Assembly: GCA_944320105.1 (NCBI GenBank)
Contig: CALUGA010000001.1
Location: forward strand, 165,449-229,448
Source of the DNA: an uncultured Prevotella sp.
GTDB taxonomy: Bacteria > Bacteroidota > Bacteroidia > Bacteroidales > Bacteroidaceae
Direction of reading: 5' to 3'
Length of the DNA stretch: 64,000 nucleotides
Below the pieces are notes generated by a model, which made no database searches, had not been told where the DNA came from, and saw only the letters and a program-made list of their open reading frames with translations. This document shows positions 55,240 to 64,000 of the stretch, piece after piece. The number at the start of each line of letters is the position of its first letter. Within the stretch, counting starts at the first letter, position 1. Both the position numbers and the translations under genes were made by a program.

Positions 55240-57834
55240 TCATTCATCATATTCAATCTTCATGCTGTGCAGCATCGTTGTGCTCTCGCCGCACGAGCCG
55301 GTGTGCTGCACTCCGGTGCCGCCGTAAGCGTTTGGCTCTATGTCGGCTTCTATCCTTACGCTGTTGGGCAGCCCCGTACCTGTCTGCGCGGCTGCCGTGG
55401 TGGTCACCTCGGCGGCAAGCCGCCGCCCCTTGGCTTCCATCCTTATGGTGCATTCGGTGCGGTAACACGTGGCCGAGACGGGGGCGGATATGGGCGTGGC
55501 GGTGCCGTTGTCGTAGCGCATCAGTCTGAAGTCCACTGCCTTGGCGTGCTTCGGAGTGCGCTCAATGCGCAGAGCGTAGCCCGTCATGGAGCGCGTGTCC
55601 ATTTTTATGTACACGTCCATGTATTGCCCCGTTGCGCTGCCGAAGCCCTGTCCGGCAGTCTTTGTCGGGGCCACGCACAGTGTCACGGCCATGTCTCCGT
55701 GGCTCTTGGCTGTGGGCGTGTATAGCAGCCTTGCCCCGCGCTGCGCTTGCAGCAGTCCCACGCCGCGTGCCCCGTTGAATCCCTTGCCGTAAGTCCACAT
55801 ATCCTTGTCGCGGTCGAACGTCCATTGGTATTCGGCAGTGTCCTCGGGCTTGAAGCCGTCCACAGTCCAGAAGCCCGGCAGCCGTAGCGGTTGCCATGCG
55901 GTGGGCAACTGGCTGAAATCCGTTTCCACGCAAATCTCCTTGGGCGTGGTGCCATGGGCTATTGGCCTTTTGGTCACCACAGTCGTGGCCTTTCCCGTGA
56001 GCGAACGCACGTGGGCAGGCTCTATGCGGGCCATGATGTGCCAGCCCTCGTCGGCCTCGCCCAGGCGGTATGTGCGCAGCGGACTGTCGCCACGGCCTAC
56101 GGCCACGGGAATGGCTCCCCCGCCTTTGCCGTCGCGGCAGCGGTACCACGTTATGCGCGAGCGGTCTTCGCGGCCTCGCGTGTCGAAGTCATAGTGCAGC
56201 GTTATGCTGTCGCCCATGTCCAGGTGCGGCTTTGCCCTGAGCGCGGGGGCGGGCAGGGGCTTAGGCACCGCGCTCACCTCAACGGCAGCCTGCAGCCCAG
56301 TCGGCGTTGAAGCCAACAGGCAGAATGTTACCGTAGTGTCCTCGTCGTTGAGCGATGCCAGCGTGCAGCCGCCCTTTCCGTTTGGCGTCAAGGTGGCATA
56401 TCGTTCATATCCCGGCTCAATCTTCCACCGTATGGCAGCCATCGAGGCACTGTCGGCCAGCGGATAGCCACTGTTTGTCACCTGCCGTGCAGCTATTTCA
56501 ATAGGTTTGCCTCCTGTGCGCACCATCGCCTTGCGCCTGTTGGCTATCAGGCACGTGGGCAAAGGCATGCCGGCCTTGCCGCCAAGTTTGGCCATGCGGC
56601 TGCGGCAGCCCTGCGGATCCCAGCCGTCGTTGCCGCGGAGCAGGTTGAACGTATTATATACCATGCGGTTGCGGCAACCCTGCGGATCCCAGCCGTCGTT
56701 GCCGCGGAGCAGGTTGAACGTATTATATAATGTGTCGCCGTCAATTATCTCGCGGAATGCCCTTATGGCAGGCAGCGAGTCGATGCAAACGGTGTTCTCC
56801 GCCATCCTGCCCCCTATGCGGTAAGGCTTGCCGTTCAGGGTGAAGCCCGCTTGGTAGCAGCGCAGCCACGCCTCGGGATAGTTTGCCCAGCCCACGTAGG
56901 TGGAGTCGGGCGCGTGGTAGCGGCAGTCTATGAGCGCGAGCGGCCCCGGCTGCTTGCAGAACACCATGTTGCGGTTGCCGTTCATAACGGTGAAGTCGCA
57001 GTCGAGGAACACGGCGCCGGTCTTGGCCGTGGTGTAGAAAGGCTTCTGCCCGTACAGGTCGATGGTGCAGTTAAGGTAAACACCGTTGCCGGTGAGCGCG
57101 TCGTCGGTGCATTCAAAGTGGCAGCGGTCGTATAGTATGCGCCTTGCGCCGTTCATGGGGTTTAGGTTAAGGCGGCTTATGAAGCGCACGTTGCGCGCCA
57201 CGGCCCGGTCGCCGTGTACGTAGGCCACGTGGGCTTGCGTGATGGCTGAGCTGCGCTTGCTGCGGCCCAGTTCGGGTTTCAGTGGGAAGCAGAGGTCAAC
57301 GTTGCAGAAGTTTCCCATGGTGAGGTTGCTTGCCTGCAGGCCGTCGCCGTGCAGGTCGAGCATGGTAAAGTTGCCTGTCGCCCCTTGCGTCTGGCCGCGC
57401 TGCGAGGCTATTACTACGTTGCGCGCGTTGCGAGTAAGGCCCACGAGGTGCAGGTTCTGGCAGCGTATGGTCATGCCTATCGGCTCGCGCCCGCCCCGGC
57501 CGGTGGCCACTGCGGGCGAGTCGGGGTTGTCGGCCCAGTAAACCCACGGCGCAATGTACACGCACATGGGGTTGTCGGCGGTGCCGTCAGTGAGCTTTTC
57601 CACTGCTTCCCGCAGCGAGTTGAAGGCGTAAGGATAGGCATCGGCCACGCTGTCGCTCAGGCTGCCGTCGATGAAGAAGGCCTTTGGCCCGAGCGTTATT
57701 GTCCGCCCGCCGTAGCTGATGCTGTCGCCGTAGAACACTATAGGGTCGGCGGCATCGAGGCTGCGGTGGGTTGCGGCGGCGTTGATGGCCGCCCACACTA
57801 TGGCTGCCACGAGCGTGGCTGTAAGGCGGGTCAT
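55240..57834 (-). CDS. Secreted beta-helix protein, pectinesterase-like, function uncertain
   Basis: An 864-residue exported protein. The N-terminus (LTATLVAAIVWAAINAAATH) is a signal peptide. Residues about 50-360 have the spacing of a right-handed beta-helix (FTMLDLHGDGLQASNLTMGN, AVARNVRFIS, CHFECTDDALTGNGVYLNC), similar to pectinesterase-like proteins, but the GYQDT and LGRPW motifs are absent. Residues about 370-415 hold an exact-length 23-residue tandem duplication. The C-terminal half (about 430-864) is beta-rich with two possible sandwiches (RGVGLLQAQRGARLLY). It has no SusCD neighbour. Likely glycan-binding or a degenerate lyase; this is inferred. Confidence 0.75.
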   Translation of the reverse strand: MTRLTATLVAAIVWAAINAAATHRSLDAADPIVFYGDSISYGGRTITLGPKAFFIDGSLSDSVADAYPYAFNSLREAVEKLTDGTADNPMCVYIAPWVYWADNPDSPAVATGRGGREPIGMTIRCQNLHLVGLTRNARNVVIASQRGQTQGATGNFTMLDLHGDGLQASNLTMGNFCNVDLCFPLKPELGRSKRSSAITQAHVAYVHGDRAVARNVRFISRLNLNPMNGARRILYDRCHFECTDDALTGNGVYLNCTIDLYGQKPFYTTAKTGAVFLDCDFTVMNGNRNMVFCKQPGPLALIDCRYHAPDSTYVGWANYPEAWLRCYQAGFTLNGKPYRIGGRMAENTVCIDSLPAIRAFREIIDGDTLYNTFNLLRGNDGWDPQGCRNRMVYNTFNLLRGNDGWDPQGCRSRMAKLGGKAGMPLPTCLIANRRKAMVRTGGKPIEIAARQVTNSGYPLADSASMAAIRWKIEPGYERYATLTPNGKGGCTLASLNDEDTTVTFCLLASTPTGLQAAVEVSAVPKPLPAPALRAKPHLDMGDSITLHYDFDTRGREDRSRITWYRCRDGKGGGAIPVAVGRGDSPLRTYRLGEADEGWHIMARIEPAHVRSLTGKATTVVTKRPIAHGTTPKEICVETDFSQLPTAWQPLRLPGFWTVDGFKPEDTAEYQWTFDRDKDMWTYGKGFNGARGVGLLQAQRGARLLYTPTAKSHGDMAVTLCVAPTKTAGQGFGSATGQYMDVYIKMDTRSMTGYALRIERTPKHAKAVDFRLMRYDNGTATPISAPVSATCYRTECTIRMEAKGRRLAAEVTTTAAAQTGTGLPNSVRIEADIEPNAYGGTGVQHTGSCGESTTMLHSMKIEYDE
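56593..56730. repeat. 69-bp in-frame tandem duplication
   Basis: 56593-56661 and 56662-56730 differ at only a few positions and encode two near-identical 23-residue units containing YNTFNLLRGNDGWDPQGC. It lies inside the beta-helix gene and keeps the frame. Confidence 0.95.
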
Positions 57835-57862
57835 GGCTTGGCTATGCTTGTGGGCGGTTTGC

Positions 57863-58855
57863 TTACCGCTCCTTGTATATCACGTTGTTTGCCCCGCTGG
57901 TTATTTGCAGGGCCTCTGGGTGCTCCTTTATGAACGAGTCGATGTGGCGCATGCGCTTCTCCTCCAATATCTCGTCAACGGCGATGAGTATGCCCGTCTC
58001 CTCCACGTCGCCGAAGCCGTCGTTGATGGCCGTGCCGAAGAGCTTCATTGTGGGGCTTAGGTTCATGTAGGCGTTCACCAGTGGCGGTATGTTGTAGCCC
58101 AGCTTGCGCACCTCGCGGTTCAGTATCTTGTAGTCTTCCTTGAAAGTGTCCTCGCAGAACAGGGCCTCAAGCTCCTTGGGGTCGGTCTCTATCTTCAGCG
58201 GCTTCATGGGCAGCACGAGGTTGTCCTTGTCCTCGAAGTGCTTCTTGAGGAAGTAGAGAATCATGTCGCGCCCCTTGCGGATGTATGAGGGATACATCGT
58301 CATCTTGCCGAAGAGGTACTTCACGTCGGGCTGTATCACGGTGAGCGCGCCCAGTCCGTCCCACAGGTTGTCGAGCGCAAAGAGGCTCTTCGAGGGGTGC
58401 TTGCCCGTGTTTTGGTAGCCCAGCGACACGAAGCTGCGCCCCAGTTCGATGGTGCGCGGCAGGTATTCGGCCATGAACTTATCCGAAAAGTGGAACATGT
58501 GGCTCGTGGCGAGCACCGGCTGGCCGTTGGCGTCGATGTCGGCGTGGGCGCCGAGAATGTAGCGGTAGCCTCCTATTATCTCCTCCTCTTCGGGGTTCCA
58601 CACTATGAGCTGCTTGTAGCAGTTGTCGCACGTGTCGAACTCGTCGAGGTCGAGGGGCTTGCCCGTGCCTCCGCCTGCCTCGCGGAACACTATCTCGCGC
58701 AGGCGTCCTATCTCCCTTACGACGTTTGGCGCGTTGTGTATGTCAACGATGTATATCTCGTTGTGGCTCTTGTTGGTCATGCGCAACTGCCGTTCGGGCG
58801 TCAGTTCGCTTTTGAGCACAGCCTTGTCGACGGGCTGGATGATTTCTTGTTCCAT
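57863..58855 (-). CDS. glsB: Glycine N-acyltransferase of glycine-lipid synthesis (GlsB-like)
   Basis: A 330-residue enzyme of the hemolysin/Acetyltransf_5 GNAT group; I start at the ATG at 58855 (MEQEIIQP). IYIVDIHNAPNVVREIGRLREIVFREAG and ELGRSFVSLGYQNTGKHPSKSLFAL are typical of Bacteroidetes GlsB proteins, which attach a hydroxy fatty acid to glycine. It follows the O-acyltransferase gene after 16 bp on the same strand, the gene pair known from Bacteroides. It would act at the inner membrane in making N-acyl-acyloxy-glycine lipids. Confidence 0.85.
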   Translation of the reverse strand: MEQEIIQPVDKAVLKSELTPERQLRMTNKSHNEIYIVDIHNAPNVVREIGRLREIVFREAGGGTGKPLDLDEFDTCDNCYKQLIVWNPEEEEIIGGYRYILGAHADIDANGQPVLATSHMFHFSDKFMAEYLPRTIELGRSFVSLGYQNTGKHPSKSLFALDNLWDGLGALTVIQPDVKYLFGKMTMYPSYIRKGRDMILYFLKKHFEDKDNLVLPMKPLKIETDPKELEALFCEDTFKEDYKILNREVRKLGYNIPPLVNAYMNLSPTMKLFGTAINDGFGDVEETGILIAVDEILEEKRMRHIDSFIKEHPEALQITSGANNVIYKER

Positions 58856-58871
58856 TTTATGTGTGTGTTTG

Positions 58872-59699
58872 CTATAATTCGTAAACAATGTCCTTGACGT
58901 ATTGCGCCCACTGTGCCGGGGTGCGGCTCTTGTCGAACGTCTGCCAGGGTATGGGCTTGCCTATTGCCACGCGGAACGTCTTGTGTACGTTCTTGTACAT
59001 CTCGTCGGCCAGGAAGAGCATGGCTATGTTCACCTTCTTCACGTACTTGTCGGAGAAATTGGCCAGCCGGTAGAAGAAGTCGGAGTTGCGCCCGCCGAAG
59101 TGTATTGGCACCACGTCGCGCCGGTATTCCACGCTCTTGCTTATGAAAGTCTTCTTCCAGTCGATGTCGCGTATCACGCCGCCGTGGCGCCGCGAGCAGA
59201 TGCCGGCGGGGAACATCAGTATGTGGTTGTCGCTCCTGAAGCCCTGCTCCACCATGGCGGGGAAACTGCGGCTCTGGCTGCCAGTCTTGTTGATGGGTAT
59301 GCAGAGCGGGGCAAGGCCCGGCAGGTTCATGAGCAGGTCGTTAACGAGGTAGCGGAAGTGTCCGTCGTAGTGCTTTCCGATGATGGCCCCGAGGGCCACG
59401 CCGTCCTGCCCGCCCAGCGGGTGGTTGCTTACGAAGGTGTACAGGCGTCCGTCGTCCTTCCGTGGCAGGTTCTCGCTGCCCGTCACCTCCAGTGTCATGT
59501 CGAGGTATTTCACGCACTCTTCAAGCCATTCCACGCCGGTGATGCCCCGTGTTTGCCACAAGAACTCGTTCACCTCGTCCTGGTGCACAATGTGCTTGAG
59601 CCATGCCACGAGCGGGCGCGGCACATACTTTTTGCGCGCGCCCATCTTGCTTTCAAGGATGTTGTCTATGTCGATGGTTTTTTCCGTGACGTCAATCAT
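58872..59699 (-). CDS. glsA: Acyloxyacyl O-acyltransferase of glycine-lipid synthesis (GlsA-like)
   Basis: A 275-residue PlsC/LPLAT-type acyltransferase. YTFVSNHPLGGQDGVALGAI provides the NHxxxxD catalytic motif (as NHPLGGQD), and FPAGICSRRHGGVIRD the second conserved block. By homology it adds the second fatty acid to the N-acyl glycine made by the neighbouring gene. Promoter at 59730-59737; no other genes share the transcript upstream. Assignment rests on the conserved pairing with the GlsB-like gene. Confidence 0.85.
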   Translation of the reverse strand: MIDVTEKTIDIDNILESKMGARKKYVPRPLVAWLKHIVHQDEVNEFLWQTRGITGVEWLEECVKYLDMTLEVTGSENLPRKDDGRLYTFVSNHPLGGQDGVALGAIIGKHYDGHFRYLVNDLLMNLPGLAPLCIPINKTGSQSRSFPAMVEQGFRSDNHILMFPAGICSRRHGGVIRDIDWKKTFISKSVEYRRDVVPIHFGGRNSDFFYRLANFSDKYVKKVNIAMLFLADEMYKNVHKTFRVAIGKPIPWQTFDKSRTPAQWAQYVKDIVYEL

Positions 59700-59729
59700 C
59701 TCTCTCTACATGTGATACTAACTCAGATG

Positions 59730-59737
59730 CAAAAGTA
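59730..59737 (-). promoter_or_regulatory. -7 element of the glsA-glsB transcript
   Basis: TACTTTTG on the leftward strand, 30 bp before the glsA start. Confidence 0.55.
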
Positions 59738-59904
59738 ACAGAAATCTTTTAAAGTGAACACTTTTTTCTGATAAAATCGCCATAAAAGCATGAAATACAT
59801 ATTATCTTATACGTTTTGCATTCTTTTTGTCACGTCTTTGTGCCGCCTGCTTGTCTTGCCGCCGCCGCACAGTGGCCGCCCGGGATGGCTGTTTGGCCTG
59901 CGTT

Positions 59905-60090
59905 TTTGTTTACAAAAGTCCTGCCCGCAGGGCGCGGGGCGCGCCTTGTTCCGCCGAACAGCCCGTTTTGCGGTGCAAAACGGCTCGTTTGGCCCTCCCG
60001 AACGGGCTGTTTTACGCTGCAAAATAGCCCGTTTTGCAAGTCGTTGGCAATCAGATGGTTGCGGCGTTTTCTCCGTTCTGTGAATTTGTT
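59905..60090. repeat. Dispersed palindromic intergenic repeat, copy D
   Basis: Bounded by TTTGTTTACAAAA (59906-59918) and TTTGTTTTACAAAG; the middle has CGAACAGCCCGTTTTGCGG, GCAAAACGGC and CCGAACGGGCTGTTTT, again pairing. The rest of 59760-60460 shows no gene or other signal. Confidence 0.65.
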
Positions 60091-60466
60091 TTACAAAGCA
60101 ATGGGGCTGCGGGAATGCAAAAAGAAGGCGAAAGGCACGGAAAACAGCTTTCAGCTCCATCGCGTGATGTAGAAGCGGTCTTGCAGCGTGGTGAGTGCCG
60201 GGCTGAACAGTCAGTGTCACAGGAAATAGGTGGATAGGTTCATCTGCATGGCGGCATTGACATTGACAAACCGTATGCCAACAAAGAAATGTACCGAATA
60301 GTTGGCGGCAAGCAACAGCAATGCTGTTCCTATAATCCGCTGGGAGTGCGGGTAATGTTAAACTGTCTGCCAATTTGGGTTTATGAGGCAAAATCTGCTT
60401 AGGGAGGGTGTGCCATTGCAGGATTCCCCAAAAATGTCGACTGTCACGAAGATTTCATAAAAAAAG

Positions 60467-60497
60467 TTGCTCGTTTCAAGTCTTTTAGCTATTTTTG
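60467..60497 (+). promoter_or_regulatory. Promoter of the 60622 lipoprotein gene
   Basis: TTG (60467-60469), 20 nt, TATTTTTG (60490-60497) on the rightward strand, giving a leader of about 115 nt. Confidence 0.7.
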
Positions 60498-60621
60498 CAA
60501 TCTGTAAACAGAATAGTTGTAGTTGCGCTACCGACACAGCCGGTTGTCTTTCCGGGCGTAATGGGTTGCGCAAATACTCCTCGTGTTGAGCAAATCAAAA
60601 CAGAATATAAATTAAAATTGC

Positions 60622-62370
60622 ATGGAAAATTATTTTCGCAAGTTTCGTGCGTTCCCGGCAATGGCCTTGCTGGGAGGGCTGGCGTTGACAGCCTGCGTCA
60701 ACGATGACTACGACTTCAATGAAGTTGACTCCACCATGGGCTTTGGCGGCAGCGGCCTTGAGCTGCCCACAAGCTCCACCGACACCATCATGCTCGTAGA
60801 TGTGCTCGACCTGAACGAGGACGACTGCGTGAAGGTGAAACCCAACGGCGACTACGTATTTGAGCAGGAGGGCGACGACGTGGAGCCTTCACACCCCGAG
60901 ATTGACACCATAACCGTGTCGCAACGCAAATCAGAATCCACCGAGATTCCCCTCGTGGCAACGCCCGTGGGCGGCTCGATGGTGGTGTATGAGGCCGAGG
61001 GCGACGCCCAGACGTTTGAGTATGATGGCGACCTGCCCGAGGAGGTGGTGTTCCTCGAATCGGCCGGCACCGATGGCGAGGTGTCGTTCACGCTCGCCCT
61101 CAGCCATCTCCGGTCTGTTGTAAGCTCCATGGAGGTGGTGGAGATAGAGCTGCCGTCGTATATGCAGCTCACTGTCACCAACGCCCACGGGGCAACCTAC
61201 ACGCAGGATGGCTCGAAGCTCACCTTCACCAACGTGCCTACGGCCACCGACCTGAGCTTCGATGCAAGCCTTGACCGCCTCACCTTTGGCGTGGCCGACA
61301 GCCGAGGCTCGCTCACCGTTGATTATGCTGCTAAAAACATAAGTATGCAAGGTACAGTACACGTGCGCCTGCGCTCTGCCGCCACGGCATACACCGGCGC
61401 GGCCGGTACGCTCGTGCCCAGCTCCTTCGACATGAACGACCTGACAATCGAGTCGGTGCGCGGAAAGTTCGACCCCGAGATTGACCTCCACGACCTTGGC
61501 GACGTGGAGATAACCGGCATACCCGACTTCCTCAACGACGAGAACGTGAGGGTAGATCTCTACAACCCGCAGATAGAGCTTACCATAAACAGCAACCTCG
61601 ACATGGGCGGATTCGTCAGAGGTACAATAAGATCGTGGAAGAACGGCAACCCCAACCCAATAGCCGTGGTTGAGGTTCCTGAGATGCGCGTGCAGGCCGG
61701 CGGCCTCACCCGCGTGTGCATCTGCCGCAGAGCCGAAGGCATAACGGGCTTCGACGTGGTGCAGGAGGTGCCGGAGCTTTCGCAGGTAATCGAGACCATC
61801 CCCGACAGGATAACCTTTGAGGCCGATGTGCGGGCCGATAAATCGGAAATTTGCGACTTCACCCTGGGCCAGCCTTACGAGATAGTGCCTAAGTATAACA
61901 TTGAGGCGCCGATAGCCTTTGCCGCGGGTGCGCAGATTGTTTACAAGGACACCATCGATGACTGGAACGAGGACATTGAGGACTTTGAACTCTCCGACAA
62001 CTCTTACATCTCAATGACTGCCACCATCGAGAACCGTGTGCCGGCTTACCTTACGCTCGCAGCACACGCCATCGACGTGGACGGCCGGCGCATGGGCGAC
62101 GACGAGATAAGCGTGGAGGTGAGCAACACCGTGATAGCCTCGGCCGACGGCAAGACATCGGCTGAGACACCCCTGAGCATCAAGGTGACGCAGAACGCCC
62201 CCAACGCCCTTGAGAGGCTCGATGGGCTGGTGTTCGACATTAGTGCCGCAGCAGCCAATGGGGAAAGCCCCGTGGTGGAAGGCACTACGCTCAACTCTAC
62301 CAAGCACTTCCTCATTGCCAAGGACATAAAGATAAAGCTCGTGGGAACAATCATCGGCGACTTCAACTAA
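60622..62370 (+). CDS. Large lipoprotein of unknown function
   Basis: A 582-residue lipoprotein with lipobox LTAC (Cys about 25), followed by an acidic, Thr/Ser-rich segment (VNDDYDFNEVDSTMG). The body is beta-strand-rich with repeated VEIELPSYMQLTV / PAYLTLAAHAIDVDG patterns, suggesting several Ig-like or beta-sandwich domains. No catalytic motif. It is separated by 26 bp from a DUF5723 outer-membrane protein, so the pair probably acts together at the cell surface. Confidence 0.7.
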   Translation: MENYFRKFRAFPAMALLGGLALTACVNDDYDFNEVDSTMGFGGSGLELPTSSTDTIMLVDVLDLNEDDCVKVKPNGDYVFEQEGDDVEPSHPEIDTITVSQRKSESTEIPLVATPVGGSMVVYEAEGDAQTFEYDGDLPEEVVFLESAGTDGEVSFTLALSHLRSVVSSMEVVEIELPSYMQLTVTNAHGATYTQDGSKLTFTNVPTATDLSFDASLDRLTFGVADSRGSLTVDYAAKNISMQGTVHVRLRSAATAYTGAAGTLVPSSFDMNDLTIESVRGKFDPEIDLHDLGDVEITGIPDFLNDENVRVDLYNPQIELTINSNLDMGGFVRGTIRSWKNGNPNPIAVVEVPEMRVQAGGLTRVCICRRAEGITGFDVVQEVPELSQVIETIPDRITFEADVRADKSEICDFTLGQPYEIVPKYNIEAPIAFAAGAQIVYKDTIDDWNEDIEDFELSDNSYISMTATIENRVPAYLTLAAHAIDVDGRRMGDDEISVEVSNTVIASADGKTSAETPLSIKVTQNAPNALERLDGLVFDISAAAANGESPVVEGTTLNSTKHFLIAKDIKIKLVGTIIGDFN

Positions 62371-62396
62371 CATAAATGCATATTCAACTTACGATC

Positions 62397-63815
62397 ATGA
62401 AACTTTCACATTATAAATATATGTTGGCCGCTGCCTGCATGGCCGTGGGTACAGGGGCCATGGCGCAGTCGCTCAACTCGGCCTACTTTACCGACGACTA
62501 CAAGTTCCGCCACTCCATGAACCCGGCCTTCGGCAACGAGCAGAACTACGTGTCGATACCTGCGCTCGGCAACATCAACGTGAACACCAGGGGAAACTTT
62601 GGCTATCAGGACGTGATTTTCGACAACCCCATGTACGGGGCAGGCAGCGACAAAAAGCTCACAACGTTCATGAACCCTTACATCCCCGTGGGCGAGGCGC
62701 TCGACGGCTTCAGCACATGGCGTAACCGCATCATTGGCAACGTGGGCATAACCATCCTCTCAGCCGGATTCAAGGCTTTCGGCGGATACAACACCATTGA
62801 GCTTAGCTCGCGCACACAGTTTGGCGTGTCGCTGCCATACGAGCTGTTTGAGTTTGCCAAGAACACCGGCAACCAGACTTACGACATGGGCGACATCAAC
62901 CTCGGGGCGCAGTCGTTCGTGGAGCTGGGCTTCGGCCATTCGCGCCAGATCGACGAGAAGCTGCGCGTGGGCGCCAAGTTCAAGCTGCTATTCGGACTGG
63001 CCCGCGCCGACCTCAAGCTTGAGGACATGACCGCCGACCTCGCCTCCTCAAACAAGTGGGTGGTGAGCGGCAAGGCCACTGCCGATGTGTCGCTCAAGGG
63101 CTTCAAGTACGAGTCGGAGATGGAGGACTACAACGACGAGAACCGCGGACAATATGAGCAGGTGAGCGATGTTGACGTGGACGGCTTCGGCCTCAGCGGC
63201 TTCGGCATTGCCTTCGACCTCGGCGGCGAGTACAAGATAAACGAGGACTGGACGGTGAGTGCCGCCCTGCTCGACCTGGGCTTCATCCGCTGGAGCGAAA
63301 ACGCCCGCGCCGAGAGCAGCGGCAAGCCGTTTGAGTTCGACGGTTTCCACGATGTGGCCGTTACCTCCGACCGCCCCACGGCCGGCGAGGAGCTTGACGA
63401 GCAGACCGACCGTCTGGGCGACGACCTCCTCGACTTTGCCCATCTTGAGGACAAGGGCGAGAGCGGCGGCCGCACCACCGGCATAGGCGCCACGCTCAAC
63501 CTCGGCGCGCAGTATAACCTGGCGGTTTACCGGCCCATCACGTTCGGCTTCCTCAGCAGCACGCGCATCAACGGCCCTTACACATGGACTGAGGGCCGCC
63601 TCAGCGCCAACTATGAGCCGCTGAAGTGGCTCAACGGCGGCGTAAACCTCTCGGTGAACAGTCTCACGACGAGCTTTGGCTGGGTGCTAAACATCCATCC
63701 CAAGGGCTACAACTTCTTCATAGGCATGGACCACATTCTCGGCAAGCTGAGCAAGGAGGGCATTCCCCTCAGCTCCAACGCAAGCCTGTCGCTCGGAATG
63801 AGCGTAACGTGGTAA
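62397..63815 (+). CDS. DUF5723-family outer-membrane protein
   Basis: A 472-residue protein; the ATG at 62397 opens the signal peptide (YMLAAACMAVGTGAMAQS). The mature part begins LNSAYFTDDYKFRHSMNPAFGN and has long amphipathic beta strands (FVELGFGHSRQIDEKLRVGAKFKLLFGL, NLGAQYNLAVYRPITFGFLS), the pattern of DUF5723 beta-barrel-like proteins. It ends in MSVTW with a terminal aromatic residue, as outer-membrane barrels do. Function unknown. Confidence 0.8.
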   Translation: MKLSHYKYMLAAACMAVGTGAMAQSLNSAYFTDDYKFRHSMNPAFGNEQNYVSIPALGNINVNTRGNFGYQDVIFDNPMYGAGSDKKLTTFMNPYIPVGEALDGFSTWRNRIIGNVGITILSAGFKAFGGYNTIELSSRTQFGVSLPYELFEFAKNTGNQTYDMGDINLGAQSFVELGFGHSRQIDEKLRVGAKFKLLFGLARADLKLEDMTADLASSNKWVVSGKATADVSLKGFKYESEMEDYNDENRGQYEQVSDVDVDGFGLSGFGIAFDLGGEYKINEDWTVSAALLDLGFIRWSENARAESSGKPFEFDGFHDVAVTSDRPTAGEELDEQTDRLGDDLLDFAHLEDKGESGGRTTGIGATLNLGAQYNLAVYRPITFGFLSSTRINGPYTWTEGRLSANYEPLKWLNGGVNLSVNSLTTSFGWVLNIHPKGYNFFIGMDHILGKLSKEGIPLSSNASLSLGMSVTW

Positions 63816-63838
63816 CAAGCCCCCTTGCGGCGGGCGTG

Positions 63839-63884
63839 GTGGCCTTGCCGGGGCATGGCCCTTGGCTGTGCCTCGGCAAGGCCA
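63839..63884. terminator. Hairpin after the DUF5723 gene
   Basis: TGGCCTTGCCG pairs with CGGCAAGGCCA around 23 nt, 24 bp past the stop. It lacks a T-tract, so termination may be weak or factor-dependent. Confidence 0.5.
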
Positions 63885-63929
63885 TCCCGCGCTATACTAA
63901 GATTATTCATTAACTAAAATGATACACTA

Positions 63930-64000
63930 CTGTCCACTAAAAAATGGACAAGGTTAAAAATTAAACAAATTCGGTTCACTTGAATCATATCGGTCTTTGA
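63930..64000. other. AT-rich end of window, possible mobile-element edge
   Basis: ACTGTCCACTAAAAAATGGACA is a small inverted repeat (TGTCCA...TGGACA) that resembles an IS terminus, but the sequence stops before any reading frame could confirm it. Confidence 0.25.

Noticed and set aside
1-64000. tRNA, rRNA, tmRNA or other housekeeping RNA genes
   Set aside because: I found no cloverleaf, CCA-ended gene or rRNA signature in the gaps by eye; a covariance scan would be decisive.

Overview
The window is chromosomal DNA of a Bacteroidales bacterium, most probably a Prevotella-type gut or rumen organism. The reasons are two SusC/SusD pairs, repeated Bacteroidetes-type promoters (TTTG, about 19-20 nt, then TAnnTTTG), many SPII lipoproteins, glycine-lipid genes of the GlsA/GlsB type, DUF4924 and DUF5723 proteins, and secreted enzymes with the short C-terminal tail common in Prevotella. 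I found no rRNA, tRNA, CRISPR array or prophage. Layout: 1-760 is a non-coding repeat array. 819-19362 is one leftward eight-gene polysaccharide-utilisation operon: FAS1 lipoprotein, SusC, SusD, FAS1 lipoprotein, FAS1 lipoprotein, SusC, SusD, beta-helix protein. It ends at a strong terminator. 19363-20860 is non-coding and holds a MITE-like element, an inverted copy of the left-end repeat array and a palindromic repeat. 20862-31721 carries three leftward pectin-degrading genes: a CE8 pectinesterase, a PL1 pectate lyase, and a very large protein joining GH28, GH105 and a third six-hairpin-like domain. Together they would de-esterify, cleave and saccharify pectin, with the SusCD/FAS1 operon supplying binding and import. 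No pectin-responsive regulator is encoded here. 32352-36719 is a regulatory-rich stretch. It contains trpB under a ribosome-mediated attenuator whose 16-residue leader peptide has three consecutive Trp codons, two small lipoproteins (DUF6359-like and PepSY-like), a candidate 75-nt small RNA, a cobalamin riboswitch followed only by a short His-rich ORF and a terminator, and a ROK glucokinase. 36852-45251 is a rightward housekeeping run: LysE exporter, DUF4924, rfbD, prfC, tsaC, ClC chloride channel, fmt, a 42-residue small protein and rpe. 45376-54391 holds a DUF1848 protein, an ECF sigma factor, a leftward exopolysaccharide cluster (rfbA, Wzc-type tyrosine autokinase, HAD phosphatase), then a rightward run of a conserved hypothetical, a coiled-coil protein, zapA and rny. 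54495-59699 is leftward: a GNAT acetyltransferase, a second MITE-like copy, a large beta-helix protein with a recent 69-bp internal duplication, and the glycine-lipid pair. 60622-63815 is rightward: a lipoprotein and a DUF5723 outer-membrane protein. The most notable points are the orphan cobalamin riboswitch with its His-rich peptide, the trp attenuator on a lone trpB, the small-RNA candidate, the GH28-GH105-third-domain fusion, a module shared by the CE8 and PL1 enzymes, the 35-nt perfect inverted match flanking the PUL, and a MITE with 10-bp target duplications.
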